A stretch of DNA of 64,000 bases from Nocardioides flavus (ex Wang et al. 2016). GTDB taxonomy: Bacteria; Actinomycetota; Actinomycetes; Propionibacteriales; Nocardioidaceae. Where the stretch lies: positions 248,001 to 312,000 of the forward strand of contig NZ_BNAD01000001.1 of assembly GCF_014653115.1 (NCBI RefSeq), written 5' to 3'. Positions 1 through 9,868 of the stretch are shown piece after piece. The notes below the pieces were generated by a model that saw nothing but the letters and a program-made list of their open reading frames with translations, did not search any database and was not told the origin of the DNA. The translations under genes and the position numbers were made by a program. The first letter of the stretch is position 1. Every line of letters starts with the position of its first letter.

Positions 1-163
1 GGGTGTTGGCGAGGCCCGGCACGACCAGGCCCCGGACCGGGATCGCGCGCGGCGGGTCGCTGTCGGGGGTCACCGAGGTGAACCGACCGTCCTCGACCTC
101 GACGAGCACGTCGTCGGCGAACCAGTCGCCCAGCCAGGCCCGTTCGAGGAGGTAGGCGGTCAT
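1..163 (-). CDS. hutF: Formimidoylglutamate deiminase HutF, N-terminal fragment (cut by window edge)
   Basis: Only the first ~54 codons lie in the window. The translation begins MTAYLLERAWLGDWFADDVL and reaches a V-P-G-L-A-N-T segment, the strand that leads into the metal-binding histidines of amidohydrolases. I recognise this as the start of actinobacterial HutF, which converts N-formimino-L-glutamate to N-formylglutamate plus ammonia in histidine breakdown. The ATG overlaps the stop of the upstream M20 amidohydrolase gene as ATGA, so the two are translationally coupled. The catalytic part is outside the window, so the call rests on the N-terminus and the hut context. Confidence 0.75.
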   Translation of the reverse strand, partial: MTAYLLERAWLGDWFADDVLVEVEDGRFTSVTPDSDPPRAIPVRGLVVPGLANT

Positions 164-1371
164 GCGCCCGCCAGCTCGGCCAGCACGTCGGCGAGGGCGT
201 CGACACCGGCCAGGCAGTCGGCAGTCTCGGCGTGCTCGTCGGGCGAGTGGGAGACGCCGGTCGGGTTGCGGACGAAGACCATCGCGGTCGGGATGCCTGC
301 GTCGGACAGGATGCCGGCGTCGTGGCCCGCCTGGGTCGGGATGACGGGCCAGTCGCCGAGCGCGGCCAGCCGCGCTGCCAGGTCGGGGTCGAAGGCGACC
401 GACCCGGAGACGGACTCCGCGGTGACGGTGAGCGCGGTGCCGTCGCGACCCGCGCGGTCGTCGGCCTGCCGCTCGATCGCCGCGACCAGCTCGGCGAGGG
501 CGTCGTCGGACGAGGCGCGGGCGTCGAGCCAGGCGGTGACGAGGGAGGGGACGGCGTTGGTGCCGTTGGGCTCGACCGCGATCCGCCCGAAGGTGGCCCG
601 CTGCCCGGACAGCCGGGCCTGCTTGTTGGCGGCGAGGGCGGTCATCGCGTAGGTCAGCATCGGGTCGCGCCGGTCCTCCATGCGCGTGGTGCCCGCGTGG
701 TTGGCCTCACCGGCGAAGTCGAAGCGCCAGCGCCCGTGCGGCCAGATCTCGCTGGCCAGCCCGACGGCGACCTCACGGTCGACGAGGTCGCGCCCCTGCT
801 CGACGTGCAGCTCGACGAAGGTGCCGACCCGGTCGAGGGACAGCAGCCCGGCCGACGGGTCGAGCCCGGCCGCCTCGACGGCGTCGGCGAGGAAGACCCC
901 GTCGCGGTCGCGCAGCTCGCGGGCGGCGTCCCAGGTCGTCGCGCCGGTGGCCAGCCGGGAGCCGAGGCACGCGCGACCGAACCGAGAGCCCTCCTCCTCG
1001 ACGAAGACGCCGATCCCGAGCGGCCGCACCGGCTCGAAGCCACGCTCGCGCAGCCGGTCGACCGCGGCCAGCGCCGACACCACGCCCAACGGCCCGTCGT
1101 ACGCCCCGCCGTCGAGGACGGAGTCGAGGTGGGAGCCGGTCAGCACACCCGAGCCGCCCGAGGTGCCCGCGGGCTCCCACCAGGCGACCTGGTTGCCGAT
1201 GCCGTCCGTCTCGACCGCCAGCCCGCGTGCGGCGCACTCCTCCATGAACCAGTGCCGCAGCTCGGTCTCGGCCGACGTCCACGGCTGGCGGTGGTAGCCG
1301 CCCGACGTCGCCGACCGGCCGACCGGTGCGAGGTCGCGCCACATCTGCTCGAAGTCGTGGGTCGCGGCCAT
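160..1371 (-). CDS. M20-family amidohydrolase (allantoate amidohydrolase/N-carbamoylase-like), coupled to hutF
   Basis: A 403-residue cytoplasmic metal-dependent amidohydrolase. The dinuclear metal site shows as GSHLDS (His81, Asp83), YDGPLG (Asp92), VEEEGS (Glu125-127) and ELHVEQG (His near 189); length and motifs fit the allantoate amidohydrolase/N-carbamoyl-amino-acid hydrolase branch. The start was chosen at the ATG reading MAATHDFEQM, just past an upstream extension with no family similarity. The gene ends inside the hutF start codon (ATGA). Allantoin-pathway genes are absent nearby, so inside a hut operon it may instead act on N-formylglutamate, giving glutamate and formate, the step after HutF. 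That role is inference; an N-carbamoyl substrate remains possible. Confidence 0.88.
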   Translation of the reverse strand: MAATHDFEQMWRDLAPVGRSATSGGYHRQPWTSAETELRHWFMEECAARGLAVETDGIGNQVAWWEPAGTSGGSGVLTGSHLDSVLDGGAYDGPLGVVSALAAVDRLRERGFEPVRPLGIGVFVEEEGSRFGRACLGSRLATGATTWDAARELRDRDGVFLADAVEAAGLDPSAGLLSLDRVGTFVELHVEQGRDLVDREVAVGLASEIWPHGRWRFDFAGEANHAGTTRMEDRRDPMLTYAMTALAANKQARLSGQRATFGRIAVEPNGTNAVPSLVTAWLDARASSDDALAELVAAIERQADDRAGRDGTALTVTAESVSGSVAFDPDLAARLAALGDWPVIPTQAGHDAGILSDAGIPTAMVFVRNPTGVSHSPDEHAETADCLAGVDALADVLAELAGA

Positions 1372-1456
1372 GCGACCAGTCCACCGGGACCGGCCGGCGG
1401 GGTCAACGAGCGCACAGGGCGAGTCGTCTCGGATCCGAGACCGCCATGATGGGGCC

Positions 1457-2053
1457 ATGGAGTTCCGCGAGGTCGTCCGCCGCCGCCGCATGGTGCGCCG
1501 CTACGCCGACACCCCGGTGGACCCGGCCGTCGTAGACCGGATGCTCGAGCACGCCCAGCGCGCCCCCAACGCCGGCTTCACGCAGGGGTGGGCGTTCCTG
1601 GTGCTCGACACTGCTGCCGACGTCGCGCTGTTCTGGGAGTCCACCGGAGCCGCCCCCGGCGCCCGCAACGCCTGGGTCGACGGGATGCGCACGGCACCGG
1701 TGGTGATCGTCCCGCTGGCGAGCAGGGACGCCTACCTCGACCGCTACGCGCAGCCGGACAAGGGCTGGACCGACCGCAGCGAGGACCGCTGGCCCGTCCC
1801 CTACTGGTTCGTCGACGCCGGCATGGCGTCCCTGCTCATCCTCCAGACGTCCGTCGACGAGGGCCTCGGGGCCTGCTTCTTCGGCATCCCGGGCGAGCAC
1901 GTCGAGACCTTCCGGCAGGCGTTCGGCGTCCCCGACACCCACGCGCCGGTCGGTGCGATCACCGTCGGCCACCGCGTCGCCGACACGGGTGCGCCGGGGT
2001 CACCGTCGCGGCGCGAGCGGCGTACGGACGTCGTGCACCGCGGGCGCTGGTGA
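1457..2053 (+). CDS. Nitroreductase-family FMN oxidoreductase
   Basis: A 198-residue protein starting MEFREVVRRRRMVRRYADTP, the typical N-terminal FMN-binding arginine cluster of the nitroreductase family, followed by the RAPNAGFTQGW segment. The C-terminal half has the usual substrate-side helix and a G-F/A-CFFGIPG turn. Members reduce nitro compounds, quinones or flavins with NAD(P)H; the substrate cannot be read from sequence. It is divergent from the M20 amidohydrolase with an 86-bp spacer that must hold both promoters. The ATG at MEFREV was preferred over upstream starts that add a low-complexity Arg-rich leader overlapping the divergent gene. Confidence 0.88.
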   Translation: MEFREVVRRRRMVRRYADTPVDPAVVDRMLEHAQRAPNAGFTQGWAFLVLDTAADVALFWESTGAAPGARNAWVDGMRTAPVVIVPLASRDAYLDRYAQPDKGWTDRSEDRWPVPYWFVDAGMASLLILQTSVDEGLGACFFGIPGEHVETFRQAFGVPDTHAPVGAITVGHRVADTGAPGSPSRRERRTDVVHRGRW

Positions 2054-2278
2054 GCGCAGCGGCTCGAGCGCGGCACGCACCTGGTGGAGCGGCGGTCAGG
2101 CCGTCGGCCCTCGCCGACGCAGCTTTCGGCGACCGCCCGACGGGGTCGTCGTAGGCCACCCCTTTTGGTGGCGGCACATCGCACGCAACCAGCGTCCCAA
2201 GTCGCAATCTGCCGCCACCCCGGAAGCGCGGACACTGTGGTGCCAGCCTGGGGTGCCGGGGCGGGGTACGCCCGACCC

Positions 2279-2530
2279 TCAGCGCATCGGACGAGGGGCG
2301 TGGGACGCGGCGATGACGCTGTCGTCGCTCGGCATCAGGAACCACAGCACCGGGTAGACCAGGAACTGGCTGCCCGGCAGCACCATCAGGAGCACGAGGA
2401 AGAACAGCCGCGAGACCCATGGCCCGAGGCCGAAGCGGCGCCCGATGCCGGCGCAGACACCGCCCAGGATGCCCCGGTCCGAGGAGCGTACGAAGCCCTG
2501 CCGGGCGAGGGCGGCGCGGACGTTGTCCAT
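2279..2530 (-). CDS. PspC-domain small membrane protein
   Basis: An 83-residue protein with an N-terminal PspC domain: a GFVRSSDRGILGGVCAGIG motif followed by a hydrophobic segment of about 25 residues ending LVYPVLWFLMPSDD. PspC proteins sit in the inner membrane and act in envelope-stress signalling or simply as small stress-linked membrane proteins. Here it stands alone without PspA or the rest of a phage-shock operon, so a specific role cannot be assigned. The C-terminus after the membrane helix is short and cytoplasmic-looking. Confidence 0.85.
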   Translation of the reverse strand: MDNVRAALARQGFVRSSDRGILGGVCAGIGRRFGLGPWVSRLFFLVLLMVLPGSQFLVYPVLWFLMPSDDSVIAASHAPRPMR

Positions 2531-2692
2531 GGGTGGTCCTCCGTGTCGGGTCCGATCGTCAGGTGCGGTCGGTGCTGCCTCCAGCGTGCCTCGCCCCCGG
2601 TCTCCGCGCCATGGGGATCTCCCCCGGTCCCACCCCGAGGTGTGGCCCGGCCTCCGGGCCCGACCTAGGCTGGGAGCACGGAGGTGATCGTG

Positions 2693-3211
2693 ATGCCGGA
2701 GCACGAGCGCGACGAACGCACCGGGCGCTCCGCCGCGGCCGCCCGGATCGCCCAACAGGCCAGCTGGGTCGACCTGCAGGTGCGCCAGGCGATGGAGCGC
2801 GGTGATTTCGACGACCTGCCCGGACAGGGCAAGCCGATCGAGGACCTCGGCGCCGAGCACGACCCCGACTGGTGGGTGAAGAAGCTCGTCGAGCGGGAGA
2901 ACATCGCCCTCCTGCCGCCCGCCATCGCGCTGCGCAAGGAGGACGCCGAGCTCGACGACCGGCTCGACGCGATCACCGTCGAGCGCGAGGTGCGCCGCGA
3001 GCTCGAGGACTTCAACAAGCGCGTCGTGGAGACCCGGCGCCAGCTGCAGGGCGGTCCGCCGGTGATCACGCCGACGCGCGACGTGGACGCCGAGGTCGAG
3101 GCCTGGACGCGCCGGCGTACGACCCGGATCGAGGCGCAGCGCGCGGCTCGCGCCGCTGCCGAGCCGGCACCACGCACCCGGTCCGGGTGGTGGCGCAGGC
3201 GTGCGCGCTGA
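2693..3211 (+). CDS. DUF1992 (DnaJC28-like conserved domain) protein
   Basis: A 172-residue soluble, charged protein. Residues ~20-90 match the DUF1992/DnaJ-homologue-C28 conserved domain: Q-A-M-E-R-G-D-F-D-D-L-P-G-Q-G-K-P followed by DPDWWVKKLVERENI and LPPAIALRKE. Function is unknown across bacteria; no J-domain is present. The ATG was chosen because GGAGGTG sits 6 nt upstream of it; a GTG three codons earlier would place the ribosome site inside the gene. The tail is rich in Arg and Ala. It precedes the CitE-like pair on the same strand after a 72-bp gap. Confidence 0.85.
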   Translation: MPEHERDERTGRSAAAARIAQQASWVDLQVRQAMERGDFDDLPGQGKPIEDLGAEHDPDWWVKKLVERENIALLPPAIALRKEDAELDDRLDAITVEREVRRELEDFNKRVVETRRQLQGGPPVITPTRDVDAEVEAWTRRRTTRIEAQRAARAAAEPAPRTRSGWWRRRAR

Positions 3212-3283
3212 GCGTACGGGCCGGTGGTGGCGCGAGACATGCGTCATATCCACCCCCGCCTGCGCGGCGGTAGTTTGCGCACC

Positions 3284-4369
3284 ATGACGAGACCCGCCAA
3301 GGACTTCTTCGCGCCCCTCGCCGTCGGTGCTCCTGCTCCGCCGCGTGAGATCCCGGCCCGCCCCAGCCGCGCCATCCACTTCTTCGATCCGGGCAACGAG
3401 AAGATGGCGGCCAAGGTCCCCGACATGGTCGGCACCGTCGACGTCCTGCTCGGGAACCTCGAGGACGCCGTCAAGGCGGAGAACAAGGAGAAGTCGCGCC
3501 AGGGCCTGGTCGACATCGGGAAGGCGACCGACTTCGGGCCCACCCAGTTCTGGACGCGGATCAACTCGCTCGACAGCCCGTGGGTCCTCGACGACCTCAC
3601 CACGCTCGTCCCCGCCATCGGCGACAAGCTCGACGTGATCATGGTGCCGAAGGTCCAAGGCGCCGAGGACATCCACTACGTCGACCGCCTGCTCGCCCAG
3701 CTCGAGGCCAAGGCCGGCCTCACCCGGCCGATCCTCGTTCACGCGATCCTCGAGACCGCCCGCGGCGTGGCCAACATCGAGGAGATCTGCGCGGCCAGCC
3801 CGCGCATGCAGGGCCTCTCGCTCGGCCCGGCCGACCTCGCCGCCGACCGCCGCATGAAGACCACCCGCGTGGGCGGCGGCCACCCCGGCTACCTCGTCCG
3901 CCAGGACCCGCAGCGCGACGACCTCGGCGTGCCGCAGTACGACGCCCAGCGCACGACGTACCAGCAGGACCTGTGGCACTACACGATCGCCCGCATGGTC
4001 GACGCGTGCGCGATGCACGGGATCTACCCCTACTACGGGCCGTTCGGCGACATCAAGGACACGGTCGCGTGCGAGGACCAGTTCCGCAACGCGTTCCTCC
4101 TCGGCTGCGTCGGGGCGTGGAGCCTGCACCCGGTTCAGATCAAGATCGCCAACAAGGTCTTCTCCCCCAGCGTCGAGGACGTCGCGCACGCCCGGCGGGT
4201 CATCGCCGCCATGGGCGACGGCACCGGCGCGGTGATGATCGACGGCAAGATGGAGGACGACGCCTCGGTCAAGCAGTGCCAGGTGATGGTCGCCCTCGCC
4301 GACGAGCTCGCCGCGATCGATCCGGAGCTCAAGGAGCAGTACGACGCGATCGAGGTGTCCGATGTCTGA
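3284..4369 (+). CDS. HpcH/HpaI aldolase/citrate lyase family protein (malyl-CoA lyase-like)
   Basis: A 361-residue TIM-barrel enzyme of the CitE/Mcl superfamily. Recognisable elements are [10 protein letters not shown] (metal-binding acid loop), [28 protein letters not shown] and the C-terminal [14 protein letters not shown] segment. Relatives cleave or form malyl-CoA and beta-methylmalyl-CoA with Mg2+. It is longer than the next gene (289 aa) and overlaps it by 8 nt, so the two are cotranslated. A role in glyoxylate or ethylmalonyl-CoA-type metabolism is plausible, but no other pathway gene (ccr, meaA, mcd) is in the window, so the substrate is open. Confidence 0.85.
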   Translation: MTRPAKDFFAPLAVGAPAPPREIPARPSRAIHFFDPGNEKMAAKVPDMVGTVDVLLGNLEDAVKAENKEKSRQGLVDIGKATDFGPTQFWTRINSLDSPWVLDDLTTLVPAIGDKLDVIMVPKVQGAEDIHYVDRLLAQLEAKAGLTRPILVHAILETARGVANIEEICAASPRMQGLSLGPADLAADRRMKTTRVGGGHPGYLVRQDPQRDDLGVPQYDAQRTTYQQDLWHYTIARMVDACAMHGIYPYYGPFGDIKDTVACEDQFRNAFLLGCVGAWSLHPVQIKIANKVFSPSVEDVAHARRVIAAMGDGTGAVMIDGKMEDDASVKQCQVMVALADELAAIDPELKEQYDAIEVSDV

Positions 4370-5231
4370 GTTCACCCCCCTCCGCTCCGTCCTCTACATG
4401 CCCAGCTCCAACGAGCGGGCGCTGGAGAAGGCGAAGTCCATCGCCTGCGACGGCCTGATCCTCGACCTCGAGGACGCCGTCGCCCCCGACGCCAAGCCCG
4501 CCGCTCGCGAGGCGGCGGCCGCCGCGGCCGCCGGCGGCGAGTACGGCCGGCGTACGGTCACCATCCGCGTCAACGGCATCGGCACCGAGTGGCACGACGC
4601 CGACATCGTCGCCGCGAGCCAGGCCGGGCCGGCCGCGATCGTGGTGCCCAAGGTCGACAGCGCCGAGCAGGTCGGGCAGCTCGTGACCGCGATGGAGAAG
4701 GCCGGCGCCCCCGACCACACGATGCTGTGGGCGATGGTCGAGACGCCCGTCGCGATCCTGTCCGCGCTCGAGATCGCCCGCGCCTCGCAGCGCCTCGGCG
4801 CCTTCGTCATCGGCACGAACGACCTCGTCAAGGAGCTGTACGCCGAGCACGTCCCCGGCCGCGCCCCGATCCTGCCCAGCCTGCACACCGCCCTCCTCGC
4901 CGGCCGCGCCGCCGGCATCGCGGTGATCGACGGCGTCTACAACGACGTCAAGGACACCGAGGGCTTCCTCGCCGAGTGCGAGCAGGGACGCCAGATGGGC
5001 TTCGACGGCAAGACCCTCATCCACCCCGGCCAGGTCGAGGGCGCCAACGCGGCCTTCGCCCCGAGCGAGCAGGCCGTCGAGGACGCGCGCGGCCTCGTCG
5101 CGGCCTGGGAGGAGGGCAAGGGCGCCGGAGTCGTGACCCACAACGGCAAGATGGTGGAGAACCTGCACGTCGAGTCGGCGCGCCGGACCCTCCAGATCCA
5201 CGAGGCGATCCTGGCGCTGGGCAGCGACTGA
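4362..5231 (+). CDS. CoA ester lyase, CitE/malyl-CoA (thio)esterase-like
   Basis: A 289-residue HpcH/HpaI-family protein beginning [20 protein letters not shown], with the hallmark [15 protein letters not shown] (catalytic acid loop), [20 protein letters not shown] and [15 protein letters not shown]. This is the shorter CitE/Mcl2-like class, some members of which hydrolyse (S)-malyl-CoA while others are lyases. Its ATG lies inside the 3' end of the preceding paralogue. Together they may form a two-step lyase/thioesterase pair, as known for Mcl1/Mcl2 in other bacteria; that pairing is inferred from gene order alone. Confidence 0.87.
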   Translation: MSEFTPLRSVLYMPSSNERALEKAKSIACDGLILDLEDAVAPDAKPAAREAAAAAAAGGEYGRRTVTIRVNGIGTEWHDADIVAASQAGPAAIVVPKVDSAEQVGQLVTAMEKAGAPDHTMLWAMVETPVAILSALEIARASQRLGAFVIGTNDLVKELYAEHVPGRAPILPSLHTALLAGRAAGIAVIDGVYNDVKDTEGFLAECEQGRQMGFDGKTLIHPGQVEGANAAFAPSEQAVEDARGLVAAWEEGKGAGVVTHNGKMVENLHVESARRTLQIHEAILALGSD

Positions 5232-5378
5232 CCGCTGCCGTCCCACCCCCTTGGACAGAGGATGGACAAATCTTCACCCGCAGGGGGGATCCCGGCTTTC
5301 CAAAGCCCCCCGCGGGCGGCAGAGTGAGGCGACCGCAGCCCACCGTGGGCCGGCCGCATCACCTAGGAGGCACACCCC

Positions 5379-5522
5379 ATGATTGTCCTCGGACTGATCC
5401 TGCTCATCCTCGGGCTCCTGCTGCCCCAGAGCATCCTGACCACCATCGGCATCATCCTGATCGTCGTCGGCCTGGTCCTCAACTTCGTCCCGATCGGGGG
5501 CTCCAGCCGTCGGGTCTGGTAG
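5379..5522 (+). CDS. Small double-helix membrane protein (DUF6131-like)
   Basis: A 47-residue ORF beginning MIVLGLILLILGLLLPQSIL and ending GGSSRRVW. It consists of two hydrophobic stretches joined by a short turn, with an Arg-containing C-terminus. A strong Shine-Dalgarno (TAGGAGG) lies 8 nt before the ATG. The pattern matches small actinobacterial membrane proteins annotated DUF6131, whose function is unknown. It is followed at once by a strong hairpin, so it is probably transcribed as a single unit. Confidence 0.75.
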   Translation: MIVLGLILLILGLLLPQSILTTIGIILIVVGLVLNFVPIGGSSRRVW

Positions 5523-5539
5523 CACTGAGTGCCTGCATC

Positions 5540-5570
5540 GGGCCCCGGACACCGCTGGTGTCCGGGGCCC
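5540..5570. terminator. Perfect 14-bp hairpin between convergent genes
   Basis: GGGCCCCGGACACC and its exact complement flank a GCT loop. It lies between the small membrane protein and the convergent M48 protease gene and can act as a bidirectional terminator. No U-tract follows, as is common for actinobacterial terminators. Confidence 0.7.
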
Positions 5571-5590
5571 GACTGCGTGACGGGAGCGGG

Positions 5591-6619
5591 TCAGGCGCTC
5601 TCGCTCCCGCGGCGGAATCGGTCGTTGAGCCAGGTGCTGGCCGTCCCCATCCACCCGGCCAGGTCGTGGACCAGCCGGCCGAGGGTGTCCTGGGTCCGCT
5701 CGAAGGCCAGCGCATAGCTCGCGGCAGCCTCCTGCGCGGCGTCGCTCACCGAGGCGCTGTCGTCGTCGGCGCGGCGCGGGTAGTCGCCGCCGAGGATCGC
5801 GGTGTAGGCGCCGGAGTCAGTCCAGCGCCGCAGCTCGGTGGCGCGCACCACGGCGAAGGGGTGGCTCTGCTGCTGGAGCAGCGAGAGCTTGATGAGCGAC
5901 TCGCGCACGTCGCCGCCCTCGTCGTACTCCGCCCCCTGCGAGAGGAACGAGGTGACGTCGAGCTCCTCGAGGGTCCCGCCGCTGGCGAGCTTCATGTGCG
6001 TGCGCAGCGCCGCCGTCGGGTCCTGGCTGGCCAGCAGTCCGGCGCGGTCGGCCGACAGCTCGGCCTTGCGCGACCACTCCAACAGTCCGACGGTGACCAT
6101 CCGGATGCCGATGGCGCCGCCGGGGATCGCGTTGAGCAGGCCCCCGAGCCCGAGCAGGCGCATCAAGAGCGTGCGATAGATGGCGTGGCCGCTGATGGCG
6201 TGGCCGAGCTCGTGACCGATGACGAAGCGCAGCTCGTCGTCGTCGAGGTGGTGCACGAGGCCCGACGACAGCACGATGACCGGCCGGTCCATCCCGATCG
6301 TCATCGCACCGAGCGTGGGGTCGGCCTGGACGTACATCTCCGGCAGGTCGGTGGCGTCGAGGCTCTGCCCGACCTCGGCAAGCAGCCGGTGCAGCCGTGC
6401 GAACTGCCGCTCGTCGACGCGTACGGCCGACCCGAGCAGCGTGAGGCGCCACGCCCGCTCCCGGAAGACCCCCGACATGGTCTTCAGCAGCACGTCGAAG
6501 CCCTTGAGCTTGCGCAGCGCGACCAGCGCGCCCTTGTCGGCGGGGTGCTCCCACGCCCGCGAGCTGATGTCCGTCAGCACGACGCGCGAGCGCGCCGGCC
6601 TCTTCTCCCCCGATGCCAT
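5591..6619 (-). CDS. M48-family zinc metallopeptidase
   Basis: A 342-residue protein with the zinc motif HELGH at residues 136-140 and the third ligand region RKAELSADRAG about 45 residues later, as in the M48 (HtpX/Ste24) family. A hydrophobic region after the zinc motif (LLGLGGLLNAIPGGAIGIRM) suggests membrane association. M48 enzymes degrade misfolded or damaged membrane proteins. The N-terminal ~100 residues carry the M48-typical DLPEMYVQADPTLGAMTIG and VIVLSSGLV strands. The ATG giving MASGEKRPAR was chosen because longer frames lack family similarity. It is head-to-head with a phosphotransferase gene. Confidence 0.88.
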   Translation of the reverse strand: MASGEKRPARSRVVLTDISSRAWEHPADKGALVALRKLKGFDVLLKTMSGVFRERAWRLTLLGSAVRVDERQFARLHRLLAEVGQSLDATDLPEMYVQADPTLGAMTIGMDRPVIVLSSGLVHHLDDDELRFVIGHELGHAISGHAIYRTLLMRLLGLGGLLNAIPGGAIGIRMVTVGLLEWSRKAELSADRAGLLASQDPTAALRTHMKLASGGTLEELDVTSFLSQGAEYDEGGDVRESLIKLSLLQQQSHPFAVVRATELRRWTDSGAYTAILGGDYPRRADDDSASVSDAAQEAAASYALAFERTQDTLGRLVHDLAGWMGTASTWLNDRFRRGSESA

Positions 6620-6719
6620 GGGGGGATCCTGACGCATGCGACCACCGGCTGTCGCCGGTTCGGGCCCACGACGGCGAATTCGGGTGCCGATCAGTCGCCC
6701 CGCGACCATCATTCTCGGC

Positions 6720-8009
6720 ATGGCCGGCCCGCAGCGCACCCACCACGTCGCCCTCGTCCGCGACGACGCCGTCCTGCTGGCCGCTGACGGGTCGCTGCCG
6801 CGCTTCGTGCAGGACCTCGAGGACGACGACGGGCCCGACCCCACGGCGTACGCCACCACCCTGGCCGGGCCCGGGGTGCACCTGGCGCCGGTCGTGACGC
6901 TGCCTCCGGAGGACTCCGACGACCGGCCCGACCGGCTGCACGTCCTCGCCCTGCGTGGCGCTGCACCCGCGGGTGCCGTGTGGCGACGGGCCGACGACCT
7001 GCCCGAGCCGTGGCGCTCGCCGGTCCGGCTGGCTCTCGAGCAGTACGCCGGCGTGGCCCCTCCGCGACGTCCGGACTGGTTCCGCCCGGGCTGGCACGAC
7101 CGCGTCGAGGCGTGGGTGGACCGGCAGCTGTCCGCGACCGGTCGCCGGCGCACCGGTCCGCTCCGTACGCACCGGGTCTGGAGCATCTCGGCGGTCCTCG
7201 AGGTCCCGACGGACCGCGGGGCGCTGTGGTTCAAGGCGTGCTGCGACCACTTCGTCGCCGAGGCGGCCATCGTGCACCGCCTCGCCCGGCGCATCGGCGA
7301 GCTCGTGCCCGGGCTGGTCGCGACCGACGACGAGGCCGGCTGGCTGCTCATGGAGCCTCTGCGTGGCGCGGCCGACAGCGACCGGGCCGAGGGCGCGGTC
7401 GACGCGGCCGCACCTGCGTGGGCGCGGGCCCAGGTGGCGGCACTCGACTGGCTCGACGAGCTGCGCGCTGCGGGCTGCCCCGAGCGGGGACTGGAGGCGA
7501 CGCTCGAGGGGTGGCGCGCCGTCCTGGCCACCAGTCCCGAGCTGGCCCGGCTCACCGACGCCGAGCGGCAGGAGCTGCCGGCCGCCACCGCGCGCGCCGA
7601 GGCGCTGGTGCGCGAGCTGTCGGCCTGCGGGATCCCCGACACCCTCTCCCACGGCGACCTGCACCCCGGCAACGTCGCCTACGACGGGAGCGAGGTGCGG
7701 ATCTTCGACTGGACGGACGGCTGCGTGAGCCACCCGTTCCTCGACGGCAGCCACCTGGCGCGCGTGCTCGACTGGTACGGCACCGGCGAGGGCGAGGCGG
7801 AACGGGTGCTGCAGGCGTACGCCGGTCCGTGGCGCGACGCGTTCCCGGACGCCGACGTCGACCGCGCGCTCGAGCTCGCGCCGCTGGCCGACCTGGTCTT
7901 CCAGAGCGTCACCTTCGCCCAGATCGCGGCGGCGGCCGAGGACGGCGTCGGCGACTTCGAGGGGGTCGTGCTGCGGTTCACGCGCGAGGTGATCGCACGG
8001 GTGCGGTGA
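6720..8009 (+). CDS. Aminoglycoside phosphotransferase-fold (APH) kinase
   Basis: A 429-residue protein whose C-terminal half has the APH kinase motifs: SHGDLHPGNV with catalytic Asp313, then RIFDWTDG with the metal-binding Asp about 16 residues on. The N-terminal ~130 residues form a separate region seen in actinobacterial proteins of this type, preceding the ATP-lid strands around WFKACCDHFVAEAAIVHRL. APH-fold kinases phosphorylate small molecules such as sugars, choline or aminoglycosides; there is no reason to assume antibiotic resistance here. The substrate is unknown. The gene stands alone between the M48 protease and hutU. Confidence 0.82.
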   Translation: MAGPQRTHHVALVRDDAVLLAADGSLPRFVQDLEDDDGPDPTAYATTLAGPGVHLAPVVTLPPEDSDDRPDRLHVLALRGAAPAGAVWRRADDLPEPWRSPVRLALEQYAGVAPPRRPDWFRPGWHDRVEAWVDRQLSATGRRRTGPLRTHRVWSISAVLEVPTDRGALWFKACCDHFVAEAAIVHRLARRIGELVPGLVATDDEAGWLLMEPLRGAADSDRAEGAVDAAAPAWARAQVAALDWLDELRAAGCPERGLEATLEGWRAVLATSPELARLTDAERQELPAATARAEALVRELSACGIPDTLSHGDLHPGNVAYDGSEVRIFDWTDGCVSHPFLDGSHLARVLDWYGTGEGEAERVLQAYAGPWRDAFPDADVDRALELAPLADLVFQSVTFAQIAAAAEDGVGDFEGVVLRFTREVIARVR

Positions 8010-8158
8010 CCGCTCGCGCGTGTCGGACGACCACAACCTGACCTTGGGCCACGTGGTCACACGTGGCTCCGGCCGCAACGCCTGCTTCTGGTCGTCCGGC
8101 GCGCCGGAAGCCCCGATCGGGGGCCAGATGCGCCCCACGTGCGGCGGCGAGCTGGCCG

Positions 8159-9864
<1,706 letters not shown>

Positions 9865-9868
<4 letters not shown>

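Noticed and set aside
6720..8009. Phosphotransferase as an aminoglycoside resistance gene
   Set aside because: Only the general APH kinase motifs are present; no mobile element or resistance context, and the N-terminal region is unlike resistance enzymes.
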